From positions 1 to 22,497 of the forward strand of contig JAICIL010000030.1 of NCBI GenBank assembly GCA_025924435.1: a DNA stretch of 22,497 bases. The letters run 5' to 3'. How positions within the stretch are numbered: position 1 is the first letter of the stretch; each line of letters begins with the position of its first letter. Source of the DNA: Chloroflexia bacterium. GTDB lineage: Bacteria; Chloroflexota; Chloroflexia; Thermomicrobiales; JALYUS01. Below the pieces are notes generated by a model. The model did not search any database and was not told where the DNA came from. It worked only from the letters and a program-made list of their open reading frames with translations. This document shows, one piece after another, positions 1 to 6,850 of the stretch. Both the position numbers and the translations under genes were made by a program.

Positions 1-122
1 AGATCGCCGGCATCGGCTGGTTCGGCCCCGACGATCTGCCGCCGATGTCCGCATGGAAGGCCCGGCAGATCGCGGACGTCTTCGCGTGGACGGGCGAGCC
101 GTTCCTGCGCACGCGCGAATAA
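1..122 (+). CDS. C-terminal tail of a NUDIX hydrolase-like protein (5' end outside window)
   Basis: An open frame enters the window at base 3 and ends with TAA at 120-122, giving 39 residues. The tail contains IGWFGPDDLPPMS followed by a helix and a short FLRTRE end. The W-F-x-x-x-x-L-P-P pattern near a C-terminus is typical of NUDIX hydrolases, where it follows the catalytic helix, but the NUDIX box itself lies outside the window. The family assignment is therefore an inference from a short tail. Codon use is GC-rich like most of the window, in contrast to the next gene. Confidence 0.5.
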   Translation, partial: IAGIGWFGPDDLPPMSAWKARQIADVFAWTGEPFLRTRE

Positions 123-172
123 GGGGGCCATTGCTAGGGCGCTTCGTGAATCTCCGTGGATCGAGCACCAAC

Positions 173-787
173 ATGTCACGCTTTGAGAATATTTACCTTT
201 ATACGCTACGGGTTAAGCAATTGATTATCGGGCCTGTCGTCAAGCAATATGGCCCCTTTCGACTGCATACAGTGACCTACGCTCTCAAGAGCGGGCGAAT
301 CCTCAATTCGTCCCGGTATTTCGTCGTGGTCGGTCAACTTACCACACCGCTTGCCGTTAATTATGGTGCGAGTGACGATCCGCACGGATACACGAGAGTC
401 GTCCGACGTAGGGAGGGGCCGTTTCGTGAATGCGTTCATGTGGGCGAAATCTCGATCAAGAGGAGTACCTATCGTGACCTTTACGACGCAGTAGATTATT
501 GGCTCAAGTATATCCAAACAAAGATCGAGTGCTACGCTGAACAACTCGCCATAGCGGGCGTTGCGCCAACACGAAATCTCCGACGCGCAGCATTCTACCG
601 CAAGAATATCGCCGAGATGGAAGCGGAACTCGCGATTGTGGGTGAGGCCTTCCGCGCATTTCTGCTGGAATACCCGGATGCGGCGGTTGGAACGAAACGC
701 ACGGTGGCGAAGAAGGCACAAGAAGCGCGACGGCTTCACAAGACGATGCAAAGGGGGATTTGGGCCATCAACAAGTTCGTGAAATAG
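173..787 (+). CDS. Hypothetical protein of about 204 residues, AT-richer than its neighbours
   Basis: I do not recognise this protein. The frame is open from base 53, but the first 40 residues would overlap the preceding gene and look like shadow translation. The ATG at 173 (MSRFENIYLYTLRVKQ) is the likeliest start, although its Shine-Dalgarno site is weak; GTG at 146 is an alternative. The N-terminal half is rich in aromatic and beta-type residues. The second half (about residues 95-204) is strongly charged and probably helical, with many Lys, Arg and Glu and a basic C-terminus (KFVK). Codons are visibly less GC-rich than in every other gene here, which suggests an acquired gene or weak codon selection. 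The opposite-strand frame over the same bases has an unnatural composition and is rejected. Confidence 0.6.
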   Translation: MSRFENIYLYTLRVKQLIIGPVVKQYGPFRLHTVTYALKSGRILNSSRYFVVVGQLTTPLAVNYGASDDPHGYTRVVRRREGPFRECVHVGEISIKRSTYRDLYDAVDYWLKYIQTKIECYAEQLAIAGVAPTRNLRRAAFYRKNIAEMEAELAIVGEAFRAFLLEYPDAAVGTKRTVAKKAQEARRLHKTMQRGIWAINKFVK

Positions 788-830
788 AGCAGGTTCTTCC
801 GTCTTCCGATTCAGCGTATGCTGCCGCTAT

Positions 831-879
831 GTAGGAATGGCCGTCGCTCGCGTCCACTACGTTACCCGCGCATTCCTAC
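831..879. repeat. 9-bp inverted repeat in the 788-949 spacer
   Basis: GTAGGAATG at 831-839 is the exact reverse complement of CATTCCTAC at 871-879, with 31 bases between. It lies between the AT-richer gene and the 75-residue gene and has no T tract, so it is not a clear terminator. It could be an RNA hairpin or a protein-binding dyad, or chance. Nothing else was recognised in this spacer. Confidence 0.3.
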
Positions 880-949
880 TTTCCGTGGCACGCGCCCTGC
901 ATACCCGCGTGGTGTGACACGTCGTGTTCGCGGCAAAGGAGGCGGCACC

Positions 950-1177
950 ATGGCAAGTACGAGTTTCGAGGACCTCAAGCAGGAAGTGGCGATGAAGGCG
1001 GAGGAGAGCGGCGCGCTGCCCACATCCGTGAATGTCAACGGCACGCAGTACACGCTCCAGATGCCGGTCGAGACGAAAATGAGCGCGATGCGGGTCGTCC
1101 ACGACCCGGCACGCCTTGATGATCTGCTCGATCAGGTTACGTTTGTCGGCGCGGACGGCTCCGAGGTCCACGCGTAA
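950..1177 (+). CDS. Small conserved-looking protein, 75 residues, unknown function
   Basis: Translation from ATG 950 gives MASTSFEDLKQEVAMKAEES and ends VGADGSEVHA. The start is chosen because AAAGGAGG lies just upstream at an ideal distance; the frame is open further upstream to 818, but those codons read as Arg/Pro-rich noise. The protein is acidic, soluble and has no signal peptide or membrane segment. An N-terminal amphipathic helix is followed by an alternating pattern (TSVNVNGTQYTLQMPVE) suggestive of two beta strands with a turn at NG. I do not recognise a family. It appears to be a single-gene unit, with a hairpin downstream at 1218-1240. Confidence 0.6.
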   Translation: MASTSFEDLKQEVAMKAEESGALPTSVNVNGTQYTLQMPVETKMSAMRVVHDPARLDDLLDQVTFVGADGSEVHA

Positions 1178-1184
1178 CCGTAAC

Positions 1185-1213
1185 CTGACGCGACGCGATC
1201 CGCGCGGTACAAT
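1185..1213 (+). promoter_or_regulatory. Candidate sigma70-type promoter (CTGACG-17-TACAAT)
   Basis: A -35-like CTGACG at 1185-1190 is separated by exactly 17 bases from a -10-like TACAAT at 1208-1213. The predicted start of transcription (about 1219-1220) coincides with the foot of the 1218-1240 hairpin. It would drive the membrane protein gene at 1268. Confidence 0.45.
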
Positions 1214-1217
1214 GCGA

Positions 1218-1246
1218 GCGTGGCCCGGCGCGGGCCACGCTTTCTC
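1218..1246 (+). terminator. 10-bp GC hairpin followed by TTTCTC; terminator or 5'-UTR hairpin
   Basis: GCGTGGCCCG (1218-1227) pairs perfectly with CGGGCCACGC (1231-1240) across a 3-base loop, and TTTCTC follows. It can serve as an intrinsic terminator for the 75-residue gene. Alternatively it is a 5'-end hairpin on the transcript from the 1185-1213 promoter. It also argues against a GTG start at 1220 for the next gene. Confidence 0.5.
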
Positions 1247-1267
1247 GTGGGAAGGACCGCGCTCCGC

Positions 1268-2305
1268 ATGGCCGCAATCGCCGCGCCACCAACCGCCGCA
1301 CCGACACTCACCGTCTACCGTGACGCGTACAGCGACCTGCCCCTCCTGACGCTGCCGGTCGGCGGGCCACCCGTCTACGCCGACGCGCCGGAGAGCGCGA
1401 TCGTGCGCCGCCGGATCGAGGGGCTGATCGCCCACGAAGCCTTGCCACCCGGTTGGGAAGGAAACAGCGGCGCGCTCAAGGACCTCGGGCGGCTGCTCGC
1501 GGCGACCTACTCCGTCACCTTCACCGAGCGTGGGCAGGAATACCGCATCCCGAAGCCGCGCGCGGCGCTCGGCTGGTTCTTCCGCGCGAGCCTGCGCGGC
1601 AATATCCCGCTCACCATCGCCGCGCTCGTCGTCGCGCTGCTCGGCACGCTGCCGATCGCCCTGCGGCAGCCCGCGCTCCTCACCGGCGAATGGGTGCTCT
1701 TCATCGCCGTGATGCTGTCGCGCGTCTACTACCCGCCGTGGTCGCGGCTCGCGCTCGTCCTGCCCGAAGACGAAGCGCCGGGTGAATATCGCATGCTCGC
1801 CCTCGCGCGGTACGACCTCCGCCTCGCCCCGCTGATGCGGCGGCGGACATGGGCGGTCACGCCGCGCCGCTTCTTCCTCTGGGTCGTCATGGTGATCGTC
1901 GGCGGCGTCCTGATCGGCGTCGCCCTGCCGCGCGCGACGACCGTCTATCAATCGCTCGCGTTCGGCTGCCTCGTCCTCCTGCTGCCCTTCATGCAGATCG
2001 TGCGCGGCTGGATCGGCGACCGCAAATACGTCCTCTTCGAATCGCTCCTCGACGACTACGACTCGCTGCCGCGCTACAACCCGGCGGTGGACGAGTTCAT
2101 CCGCCGCGTGATCGCCGAGCCGGAAAAGGCGGTGATCGCCGAGGAACTCTTCCAGACCGTCGGGCCGGATTCGCCCTTCGCGGCCAATGCGGACCATCGC
2201 CCGGTCGAGACGACCTTCGCGGCCCGCAAGGTGGCCGCCACCGCGACAGGCCCGCTCGGGCGCGTCCGCGATGCCGCCTTCGGTCGGACCCGGCGGCTCT
2301 CGTAG
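1268..2305 (+). CDS. Four-helix integral membrane protein, 345 residues, unknown function
   Basis: ATG 1268 gives MAAIAAPPTAAPTLTVY and is preceded by GGGAAGGA about 12 bases upstream. The frame is also open to GTG 1220, but that codon lies inside a GC hairpin. Residues 1-110 are a soluble, Pro-rich N-terminal region without a signal peptide. Four hydrophobic segments follow in two hairpins: about 113-133 and 141-157, then 203-221 and 229-246. The loop between the pairs is basic (RRRTWAVTPRR) and contains YYPPWSRL. The C-terminal 100 residues are soluble and mostly acidic to neutral. The architecture suggests a membrane-anchored protein with cytoplasmic ends. No catalytic motif or known family was recognised. 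Confidence 0.65.
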   Translation: MAAIAAPPTAAPTLTVYRDAYSDLPLLTLPVGGPPVYADAPESAIVRRRIEGLIAHEALPPGWEGNSGALKDLGRLLAATYSVTFTERGQEYRIPKPRAALGWFFRASLRGNIPLTIAALVVALLGTLPIALRQPALLTGEWVLFIAVMLSRVYYPPWSRLALVLPEDEAPGEYRMLALARYDLRLAPLMRRRTWAVTPRRFFLWVVMVIVGGVLIGVALPRATTVYQSLAFGCLVLLLPFMQIVRGWIGDRKYVLFESLLDDYDSLPRYNPAVDEFIRRVIAEPEKAVIAEELFQTVGPDSPFAANADHRPVETTFAARKVAATATGPLGRVRDAAFGRTRRLS

Positions 2306-2373
2306 CGCTGTGGCGGCGCAGATATGCAACACTTTTTTTGCAATTGCGCAACCGCAAACGTTGTTGCTTCGTT

Positions 2374-2386
2374 TATACTGTACAAT
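2374..2386 (+). promoter_or_regulatory. Weak candidate -10 region upstream of the secreted repeat protein
   Basis: The 2306-2434 spacer is strikingly AT-rich for this window. It holds TATACT (2374-2379) and TACAAT (2381-2386), either of which could be a -10 box. No good -35 lies 16-18 bases upstream; TTGTTG at 2361-2366 is only 14 bases from TACAAT. The spacer probably carries the promoter of the 2435 gene, but the exact boxes are uncertain. Confidence 0.35.
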
Positions 2387-2434
2387 GATCCGCGAATGTA
2401 CGTGGGCGTCTGATCACACTGGCAGGAGGAACGT

Positions 2435-3013
2435 ATGAGGGGTAATCGTGTGCGTCGTTGGTTTGCGGCCGGGATCACCGGCACGTTGTTCGCGATCATG
2501 ATGCTCGCGCTCGCCGCGCCGGTCGCGGCGGATGGCGGCACGCTGGTCACGCCGCTGCCGGGCCAGGACCCGAATGCCCCGATTCAGGTCGTATCAAGCC
2601 CCGGTTTCGTCAATAACGGGACGGCGACGAACCCCTTCACCGGCACGACGATCAACGGGCAGACGGTCGCGGTGGTGAACGGTCAGCCGGTTACATTCAT
2701 CAACGGCCAGCCGATCACGTTCGTGAATGGTCAGCCGGTCATCTTCATCAACGGCCAGCCGGTTTTCGTGAATAATGGCCAGTTCTTCTTCACGAACCCC
2801 GGTGTCTCTATCCCCGGCGGCGTCTGCGTCGGCGGCGTCTGCGGCTTTACGGCGGCGGGGCCGATTGTTGGGTTCGACAACAACGGCAACCCGATCGTCT
2901 TCGATGCGCGCGGCGGCGGCGGTTTCGACGCCTACACGCGCGGCCCGAACGGCGTGGTCTGCGAAGCGGACTCGACGGGCAACTGCGAGAAGGGTTCGCC
3001 CGGCAACCCGTAA
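2435..3013 (+). CDS. Secreted protein with six NGQPV-type octapeptide repeats, 192 residues
   Basis: The start ATG 2435 follows GGCAGGAGGAACGT, a strong ribosome binding site. Residues 1-32 form a classic Sec signal peptide: basic MRGNRVRR, a hydrophobic core (AAGITGTLFAIMMLALAA) and a likely cleavage after PVAA or VAADGG. The mature protein begins with a Pro/Gly/Asn-rich stretch. Residues 73-120 are six tandem octapeptides of the form (V/I)NGQPV(T/I)F. Residues 121-192 are Gly/Asn-rich, with VCVGGVCG, and end in a region with two further cysteines (VCEADSTGNCEKG). The repeats look like short beta-strand/turn units, perhaps a beta-roll or surface fibre. No enzyme motif is visible. A hairpin terminator follows at 3038, so the gene appears monocistronic. 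Confidence 0.65.
   Translation: MRGNRVRRWFAAGITGTLFAIMMLALAAPVAADGGTLVTPLPGQDPNAPIQVVSSPGFVNNGTATNPFTGTTINGQTVAVVNGQPVTFINGQPITFVNGQPVIFINGQPVFVNNGQFFFTNPGVSIPGGVCVGGVCGFTAAGPIVGFDNNGNPIVFDARGGGGFDAYTRGPNGVVCEADSTGNCEKGSPGNP
2651..2794 (+). repeat. Six tandem 24-bp coding repeats (octapeptide (V/I)NGQPVxF)
   Basis: The coding sequence contains six in-register 24-bp units encoding INGQTVAV, VNGQPVTF, INGQPITF, VNGQPVIF, INGQPVFV and NNGQFFFT. Units 2-5 are nearest to one another; the outer ones are degenerate. Units tend to alternate between V/N-start and I/N-start forms, which hints at duplication in blocks of two (48 bp). Confidence 0.85.
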
Positions 3014-3037
3014 TCGCGCAGCGACGATTGCACGCGG

Positions 3038-3070
3038 AACGGCGGGAGGAACGATGCTCCCGCCGTTTCC
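3038..3070 (+). terminator. Hairpin terminator after the secreted repeat protein
   Basis: AACGGCGGGAG (3038-3048) pairs perfectly with CTCCCGCCGTT (3057-3067) across an 8-base loop, followed by a short T-rich stretch. It lies 25 bases after the upstream stop codon and before the peptidase start. Confidence 0.6.
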
Positions 3071-3099
3071 TGTTAAAGATGCCGGGGGGAGAAATAGCG

Positions 3100-4377
3100 G
3101 TGTATGCGGATGTTGAGCGGCGCGTCATTGACGCAGTCGAGGCCGAGTTCGAGCCGACCGTGGCGCGCATCCAGGCGGCGGTGCGGCGCCCGAGCATCAC
3201 CGGGCACGAGGGGCGCGTGCAGGACCTGATGGCGGAGATGCTCCGGGCGGCAGGCATGGACGTGGACGTCTGGGAGCCGCGCCACGAGGACTTCCGCGCC
3301 GCCGGGTACCCCGAGTACGTCGCGGAGGAGCCGCCCTTCACCGGCCGCCCGAATGTCGTCGGTGTCCTCAAGGGCGCGGGCGGCGGGCGCTCCATCGCCA
3401 TCAACGGGCACATTGACGTCGTCCCCGCCGGTGACGAGACGATCTGGACGTACCCGCCCTTCAGCGCGACGCGGGCGGACGGACGCATCTACGGTCGCGG
3501 TTCGACGGACATGAAGGGCGGGCTGATCGCGGGGATCGGGGCGATCCGGGCAATCCGGGCGGCGGGCGTGCGGCTCCGGGGCGATGTGATGGTGCAGTCG
3601 GTGATCGCGGAGGAGAGCGGCGGGGCGGGCACGCTCGCGGCGGTCCTGCGCGGCCATGTCGCGGACGGCGTCCTGATCGCGGAACCGACGCGGCTGAACA
3701 TCACGCCCGCCGGGGGCGGCTGCCTGATGTTCCGCATCACCGTGCATGGCCGCTCGGCGCACGCCGCGCTGCGGTACGAGGGCGAGAGCGCGCTCGAACA
3801 CTGGTACCCGCTCCACGCCGCGCTGCTCGCGCTCGAAGCGGAGCGGAACCGGACGATCCACCACCCGCTGTATGGGCACCTGCCGAACAAGTTTCCCTTC
3901 AACGTCGGGCGGCTCGAAGCGGGCAACTGGCCCTCCTCCGTGCCGGAGACGCTGGTGGCGGAGGGGCGGTTCGGCCTCCTCCCCGGCGAGGAGATGGAGG
4001 CGGTGCGCGACAGTTTCGCGCGCACGCTGGCCGACGCCGCGCGGCGTGATCCCTGGCTCCGCGATCATCCGCCGGAATTGGAGTGGTACGGCGCGCAGTT
4101 CGGCACGGCGGAGATCGCGGCGGATCACCCGCTCGTTCGCACGCTCCACGACGCCTTCGTGGACGCGATGGGGCGCGAGCCGGGCGTCGAGGGCGTCGCG
4201 TGGGGGTCGGACATGCGCTTCTTCACCGACATCGCGCACGTCCCCGCCGTCCTCTTCGGGCCGGGCAATGTCGCCCTCGCCCACTACACGGACGAGTTCG
4301 TGCTCGAAGAGGAGATCCGCCAGGCGATGCGCGTGGACGCCCTCACCATCCTCCGCTGGTGCGGCATCGCGGACTGA
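3100..4377 (+). CDS. M20-family metallopeptidase / deacylase (ArgE/DapE-like)
   Basis: The protein is about 425 residues long. A GTG start at 3100 is chosen because GGGGGGAG lies upstream at good spacing; ATG 3079 is the alternative, while starts further upstream fall inside the terminator. Family M20 zinc hydrolases remove acyl or aminoacyl groups from amino-acid or peptide substrates in the cytoplasm. Expected residues are present: GHIDVVP at about 103-109 (metal-binding His and catalytic Asp), GRGSTDMKGG at 132-141 (bridging Asp), IAEESGG at 169-175 (general base and ligand Glu pair), AEPTRL further on, and a late AHYTDEF carrying the last His. The dimerisation insert starts near HGRSAHAAL. 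Overall similarity is to acetylornithine deacetylase and succinyl-diaminopimelate desuccinylase, but neighbouring genes do not fix the substrate. Confidence 0.85.
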   Translation: MYADVERRVIDAVEAEFEPTVARIQAAVRRPSITGHEGRVQDLMAEMLRAAGMDVDVWEPRHEDFRAAGYPEYVAEEPPFTGRPNVVGVLKGAGGGRSIAINGHIDVVPAGDETIWTYPPFSATRADGRIYGRGSTDMKGGLIAGIGAIRAIRAAGVRLRGDVMVQSVIAEESGGAGTLAAVLRGHVADGVLIAEPTRLNITPAGGGCLMFRITVHGRSAHAALRYEGESALEHWYPLHAALLALEAERNRTIHHPLYGHLPNKFPFNVGRLEAGNWPSSVPETLVAEGRFGLLPGEEMEAVRDSFARTLADAARRDPWLRDHPPELEWYGAQFGTAEIAADHPLVRTLHDAFVDAMGREPGVEGVAWGSDMRFFTDIAHVPAVLFGPGNVALAHYTDEFVLEEEIRQAMRVDALTILRWCGIAD

Positions 4378-4522
4378 CGAAAACCGGGGAGAACCGCAGA
4401 GACGCAGAGCGCGCAGAGAACACAGAGAAGAGACATGGATTTCTTACCTAAGATCCTTATTCCTCCGCGTTTCTCTGCGTCCTCTGCGTCTCTGCGGTTC
4501 AAACGGTTTCAGCCCGGTTTCG
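4378..4522. repeat. Inverted-array repeat element A (GCAGAGAC-type units)
   Basis: The 19-base GAACCGCAGAGACGCAGAG at 4391-4409 is repeated exactly as its reverse complement at 4482-4500. The left arm continues with further GCAGAG units spaced 8-9 bases apart (to about 4430); the right arm is likewise built of CTCTGCG units. The core 4391-4500 is 110 bp. An outer inverted pair, CGAAAACCGGG (4378-4388) and CCCGGTTTCG (4513-4522), encloses it. It starts one base after the peptidase stop codon and ends one base before the promoter at 4524. No open frame of its own is credible. Elements B, C and D share the layout but not the sequence. Confidence 0.85.
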
Positions 4523-4523
4523 T

Positions 4524-4553
4524 TTGACGGGTGAGGAGGGCGGCCCCTATAGT
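4524..4553 (+). promoter_or_regulatory. Promoter for the DprE1/DprE2-like pair (TTGACG-18-TATAGT)
   Basis: TTGACG at 4524-4529 and TATAGT at 4548-4553 are separated by 18 bases, close to the sigma70 consensus. It lies about 57 bases upstream of the oxidase start and directly abuts repeat element A. Confidence 0.6.
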
Positions 4554-4609
4554 GGGGCACCGCGATGGGGCGCGGCGGTGATGCGGGATGGTAGGGCGGG
4601 AAGGCGCGC

Positions 4610-5941
4610 ATGGCGGCACGGACACGGTACGAATCGTGGGGGCGGTATCCGACCGTCGCGCCGCGCGCAATCGTTCCGATCGAGTGGCGGGACGACCTGC
4701 CCGACCTGGCATCGCTCCCGGCGAGCATGCTGCCCTTCGCCTATGGCCGCAGTTACGGGGATAGTTGCCTGAACGCGGGTGGCATCGCGCTCGATGTGAA
4801 GGGGCTGCGGCGGTTCATCGCCTTCGACAGCGAGACCGGCCTGCTGCGATGCGAGGCGGGCGTCCTGCTCGCGGACATCCTCGACCACTTCGTGCCGCGC
4901 GGCTGGTTCCTGCCCGTCTCCCCCGGCACGAAATACGTCTCGGTCGGCGGCGCGATCGCGAACGACATCCACGGCAAGAACCACCATCGCGCCGGGACGT
5001 TCGGGCGGCATGTCACCCGCTTCGAACTCGTCCGCTCGTCGGGCGAGCGGCTGCTCTGCTCGCCGGAGGAGCATGCGGATCTCTACCGCGCGACGATCGG
5101 CGGGCTGGGCCTGACCGGGCTGATGACGTGGGCGGAGATTCGCCTCAAGCCGATCACGAACGCGTACATTGACGAGGAGCAGATTCGCTTCGACTCGCTC
5201 GATGAGTTCCTCGCCCTCACCGCCGCGTCGGACGCGACGTACGAATACACGATGTCGTGGGCCGACTGCCTGTTCGGCGGTGAGGGATATGTTCGGGGCC
5301 ACTTCATCCGGGGCAATCACAACACATCGCCGGAGTTGGCGGACCGGCCACCGTCACCGCCGCCTTCCGTCGGCATGCCGGTGGATTTGCCCGGCGCGCT
5401 CCTCAATACGTGGACGGTCAAGGCGTTCAACACGGTGTACTACCATCGGCAGCGCGCGAAGGCCGTGCGCAAAACCATCCCGTATGATCCCTTCTTCTAT
5501 CCGCTGGACGCGATCAAGGGGTGGAACCGGATGTACGGCACGCGCGGCTTCCTCCAGTATCAGTGCGTCGTCCCGTTCGACGACGACAACGCCGCGATCA
5601 AGGAGATTTTCACGCGCATCACCCGCTCCGGCGAAGGCTCATTCCTCGTTGTCCTCAAGACCTTCGGCGATCTCCCCTCCCCCGGCATGCTCTCGTTCCC
5701 CCGGCCGGGGATCACCCTCGCGCTCGATTTTCCCTTCCACGGCGCGAGGACGCTGCGCCTGCTCGAGGACCTCGACGGCGTCGTGCGGGCGAGCGGCGGC
5801 GCGGTCTACCCGGCGAAGGACGCGCGGATGAGCGTGGAGAGTTTCGCGGCCTTCTTCCCCCGGTGGCGCGCGTTCGCCTGCCACATGGACCCGCAATTCT
5901 CGTCCAGTTTCTGGCGGCGCGTCACCCGCGCGACAAGGTAG
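4610..5941 (+). CDS. dprE1: FAD-dependent DprE1-like oxidase (decaprenylphosphoryl-ribose 2'-oxidase homologue)
   Basis: The protein has 443 residues, close to the family length. The ATG at 4610 follows GGGAAGG. DprE1 oxidises the 2'-OH of polyprenyl-phosphoryl-ribose to a keto sugar that DprE2 then reduces, giving the arabinose epimer. Visible features are the FAD-binding AYGRSYGDSCLN at 44-55, VGGAIANDIHGKNHHRAG at 112-129 (site of the flavin-linked His in related oxidases), the central FLQYQCVVP at 314-322 and the substrate-side YPAKDAR at 400-406 with the conserved Lys. The residue aligned with mycobacterial Cys387, in the CVDFP motif, is Ala371 here (ALDFP). The DprE2-like gene follows after 19 bases. 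Whether the substrate is the mycobacterial one is unknown, because arabinan walls are not expected in this lineage. Confidence 0.8.
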   Translation: MAARTRYESWGRYPTVAPRAIVPIEWRDDLPDLASLPASMLPFAYGRSYGDSCLNAGGIALDVKGLRRFIAFDSETGLLRCEAGVLLADILDHFVPRGWFLPVSPGTKYVSVGGAIANDIHGKNHHRAGTFGRHVTRFELVRSSGERLLCSPEEHADLYRATIGGLGLTGLMTWAEIRLKPITNAYIDEEQIRFDSLDEFLALTAASDATYEYTMSWADCLFGGEGYVRGHFIRGNHNTSPELADRPPSPPPSVGMPVDLPGALLNTWTVKAFNTVYYHRQRAKAVRKTIPYDPFFYPLDAIKGWNRMYGTRGFLQYQCVVPFDDDNAAIKEIFTRITRSGEGSFLVVLKTFGDLPSPGMLSFPRPGITLALDFPFHGARTLRLLEDLDGVVRASGGAVYPAKDARMSVESFAAFFPRWRAFACHMDPQFSSSFWRRVTRATR

Positions 5942-5960
5942 GGAATAGGAAACAGCGAAC

Positions 5961-6698
5961 ATGGCGAATATCCTCATCATCGGCGCGACCTCCGCGATTG
6001 CCCACGCCGCCGCGCGGCACTTCGCGGCGGAGGGCGCGCGCTTCTTCCTCGTCGGCCGCTCCGCCGGCAAACTGGACGCCGTGCGCGACGATCTCCGGGT
6101 CTGCGGCGCAGAAGAAGCCGATACATACACCCTCGATTTGACCGACATCGCCGGGCACGCCGCGATGCTCGACGCCGCGACCGCCGCGCTCGGCACGCTG
6201 GACATGGTCCTGATCGCGCACGGCTCGCTCGGCGACCAGGCCGCGTGCGAGGCGTCGGTCGCGACAACGATGGACGAGTGGATGACGAACTGCACGAGCG
6301 TCATCGCACTCCTGACGCTCCTCGCGAATCAGTTCGAGCGGCAGCGGCACGGCACGATTGCCGTGATGTCGTCCGTCGCGGGGGACCGGGGGCGGAAATC
6401 CCTCTACGTCTACGGCGCGGCGAAGGCCGCCCTCGACACGTTTTTGGAGGGGTTGCGCGGTCGGCTAGCCGCGGCGGGTGTCGCCGTCGTGGCGATCAAG
6501 CCGGGGCTCGTGGATACGCCGATGACCGCGCACCTGCCGAAGAATTTCCTCTTCGCCTCCCCGGAGCGCGTCGCGCGCGATGTTCACCGTGCGATGGTGC
6601 GCGGCACGGCGGTCGTCTACACGCCGTGGTTCTGGCGCTACGTCATGCTGCTCGTGCGGGCGATTCCCGATCCGATCTTCCGCAAACTGCCGATCTGA
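5961..6698 (+). CDS. dprE2: SDR-family DprE2-like reductase (decaprenylphospho-2-keto-pentose reductase homologue)
   Basis: The protein is a 245-residue short-chain dehydrogenase. The ATG at 5961 follows AGGAAACAGCG and lies 19 bases after the DprE1-like stop, so the pair is one operon. The Rossmann nucleotide loop is IIGATSAIAHA at 6-16. The catalytic triad region is VMSSVAGDRGRKS, with Ser137/138, then YVYGAAKAAL, with Tyr151 and Lys155. The GDRGRKS-x-Y-V-Y-G-A-A-K segment is characteristic of DprE2 relatives. The C-terminus carries a hydrophobic segment (YVMLLVRAIPDPIF) that may associate with the membrane where the lipid-linked substrate sits. The stop codon TGA overlaps the first bases of repeat element B. 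Confidence 0.8.
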   Translation: MANILIIGATSAIAHAAARHFAAEGARFFLVGRSAGKLDAVRDDLRVCGAEEADTYTLDLTDIAGHAAMLDAATAALGTLDMVLIAHGSLGDQAACEASVATTMDEWMTNCTSVIALLTLLANQFERQRHGTIAVMSSVAGDRGRKSLYVYGAAKAALDTFLEGLRGRLAAAGVAVVAIKPGLVDTPMTAHLPKNFLFASPERVARDVHRAMVRGTAVVYTPWFWRYVMLLVRAIPDPIFRKLPI

Positions 6699-6810
6699 GT
6701 GGGCAGTGGGCGGTGAACAGTGAGCAGTGGATAGTCGAAAGTGCAAGGATTTCGCGTAGCCTTCTCTGCCCACTGCCCACTGCCCACTGCCCACTGTTTA
6801 CTGCCCGCTC
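6697..6810. repeat. Inverted-array repeat element B (AGTGGGC heptamers)
   Basis: The left arm is a run of imperfect 7-base units (AGTGGGC, AGTGGGC, GGTGAAC, AGTGAGC, AGTGGAT). The right arm is the inverse, with several exact GCCCACT units followed by GTTTACT and GCCCGCTC. Reading the right arm in reverse complement aligns GAGCGGGCAGTAAACAGTGG with the left GAGTGGGCAGTGGGCGGTGA. The total is 114 bp. It starts on the last two bases of the DprE2-like stop codon and ends 40 bases before the HAD gene. It can form a long hairpin in RNA or single-stranded DNA. Confidence 0.85.
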
Positions 6811-6850
6811 TTCGTGTACACTGCGGGGGACGAGGAAGCGGGGGTGCGCG

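Noticed and set aside
1220..1267. GTG 1220 as start of the membrane protein
   Set aside because: It lies within a 10-bp GC hairpin and next to the predicted transcription start, and has no ribosome site; ATG 1268 is better.
857..2332. Long minus-strand open frame opposite the membrane protein and the 75-residue gene
   Set aside because: Its translation is dominated by Arg, Asp, Glu and His in the pattern produced by the antisense of GC-rich genes; the plus-strand frames have ribosome sites and sensible domains.
3073..4284. Minus-strand frame opposite the M20 peptidase
   Set aside because: It is an antisense shadow; the peptidase carries all metal-binding motifs.
4391..4500. CRISPR array
   Set aside because: Units are 7-9 bases, contiguous and arranged as mirror halves; there are no 24-40-base repeats with regular unique spacers and no cas genes.
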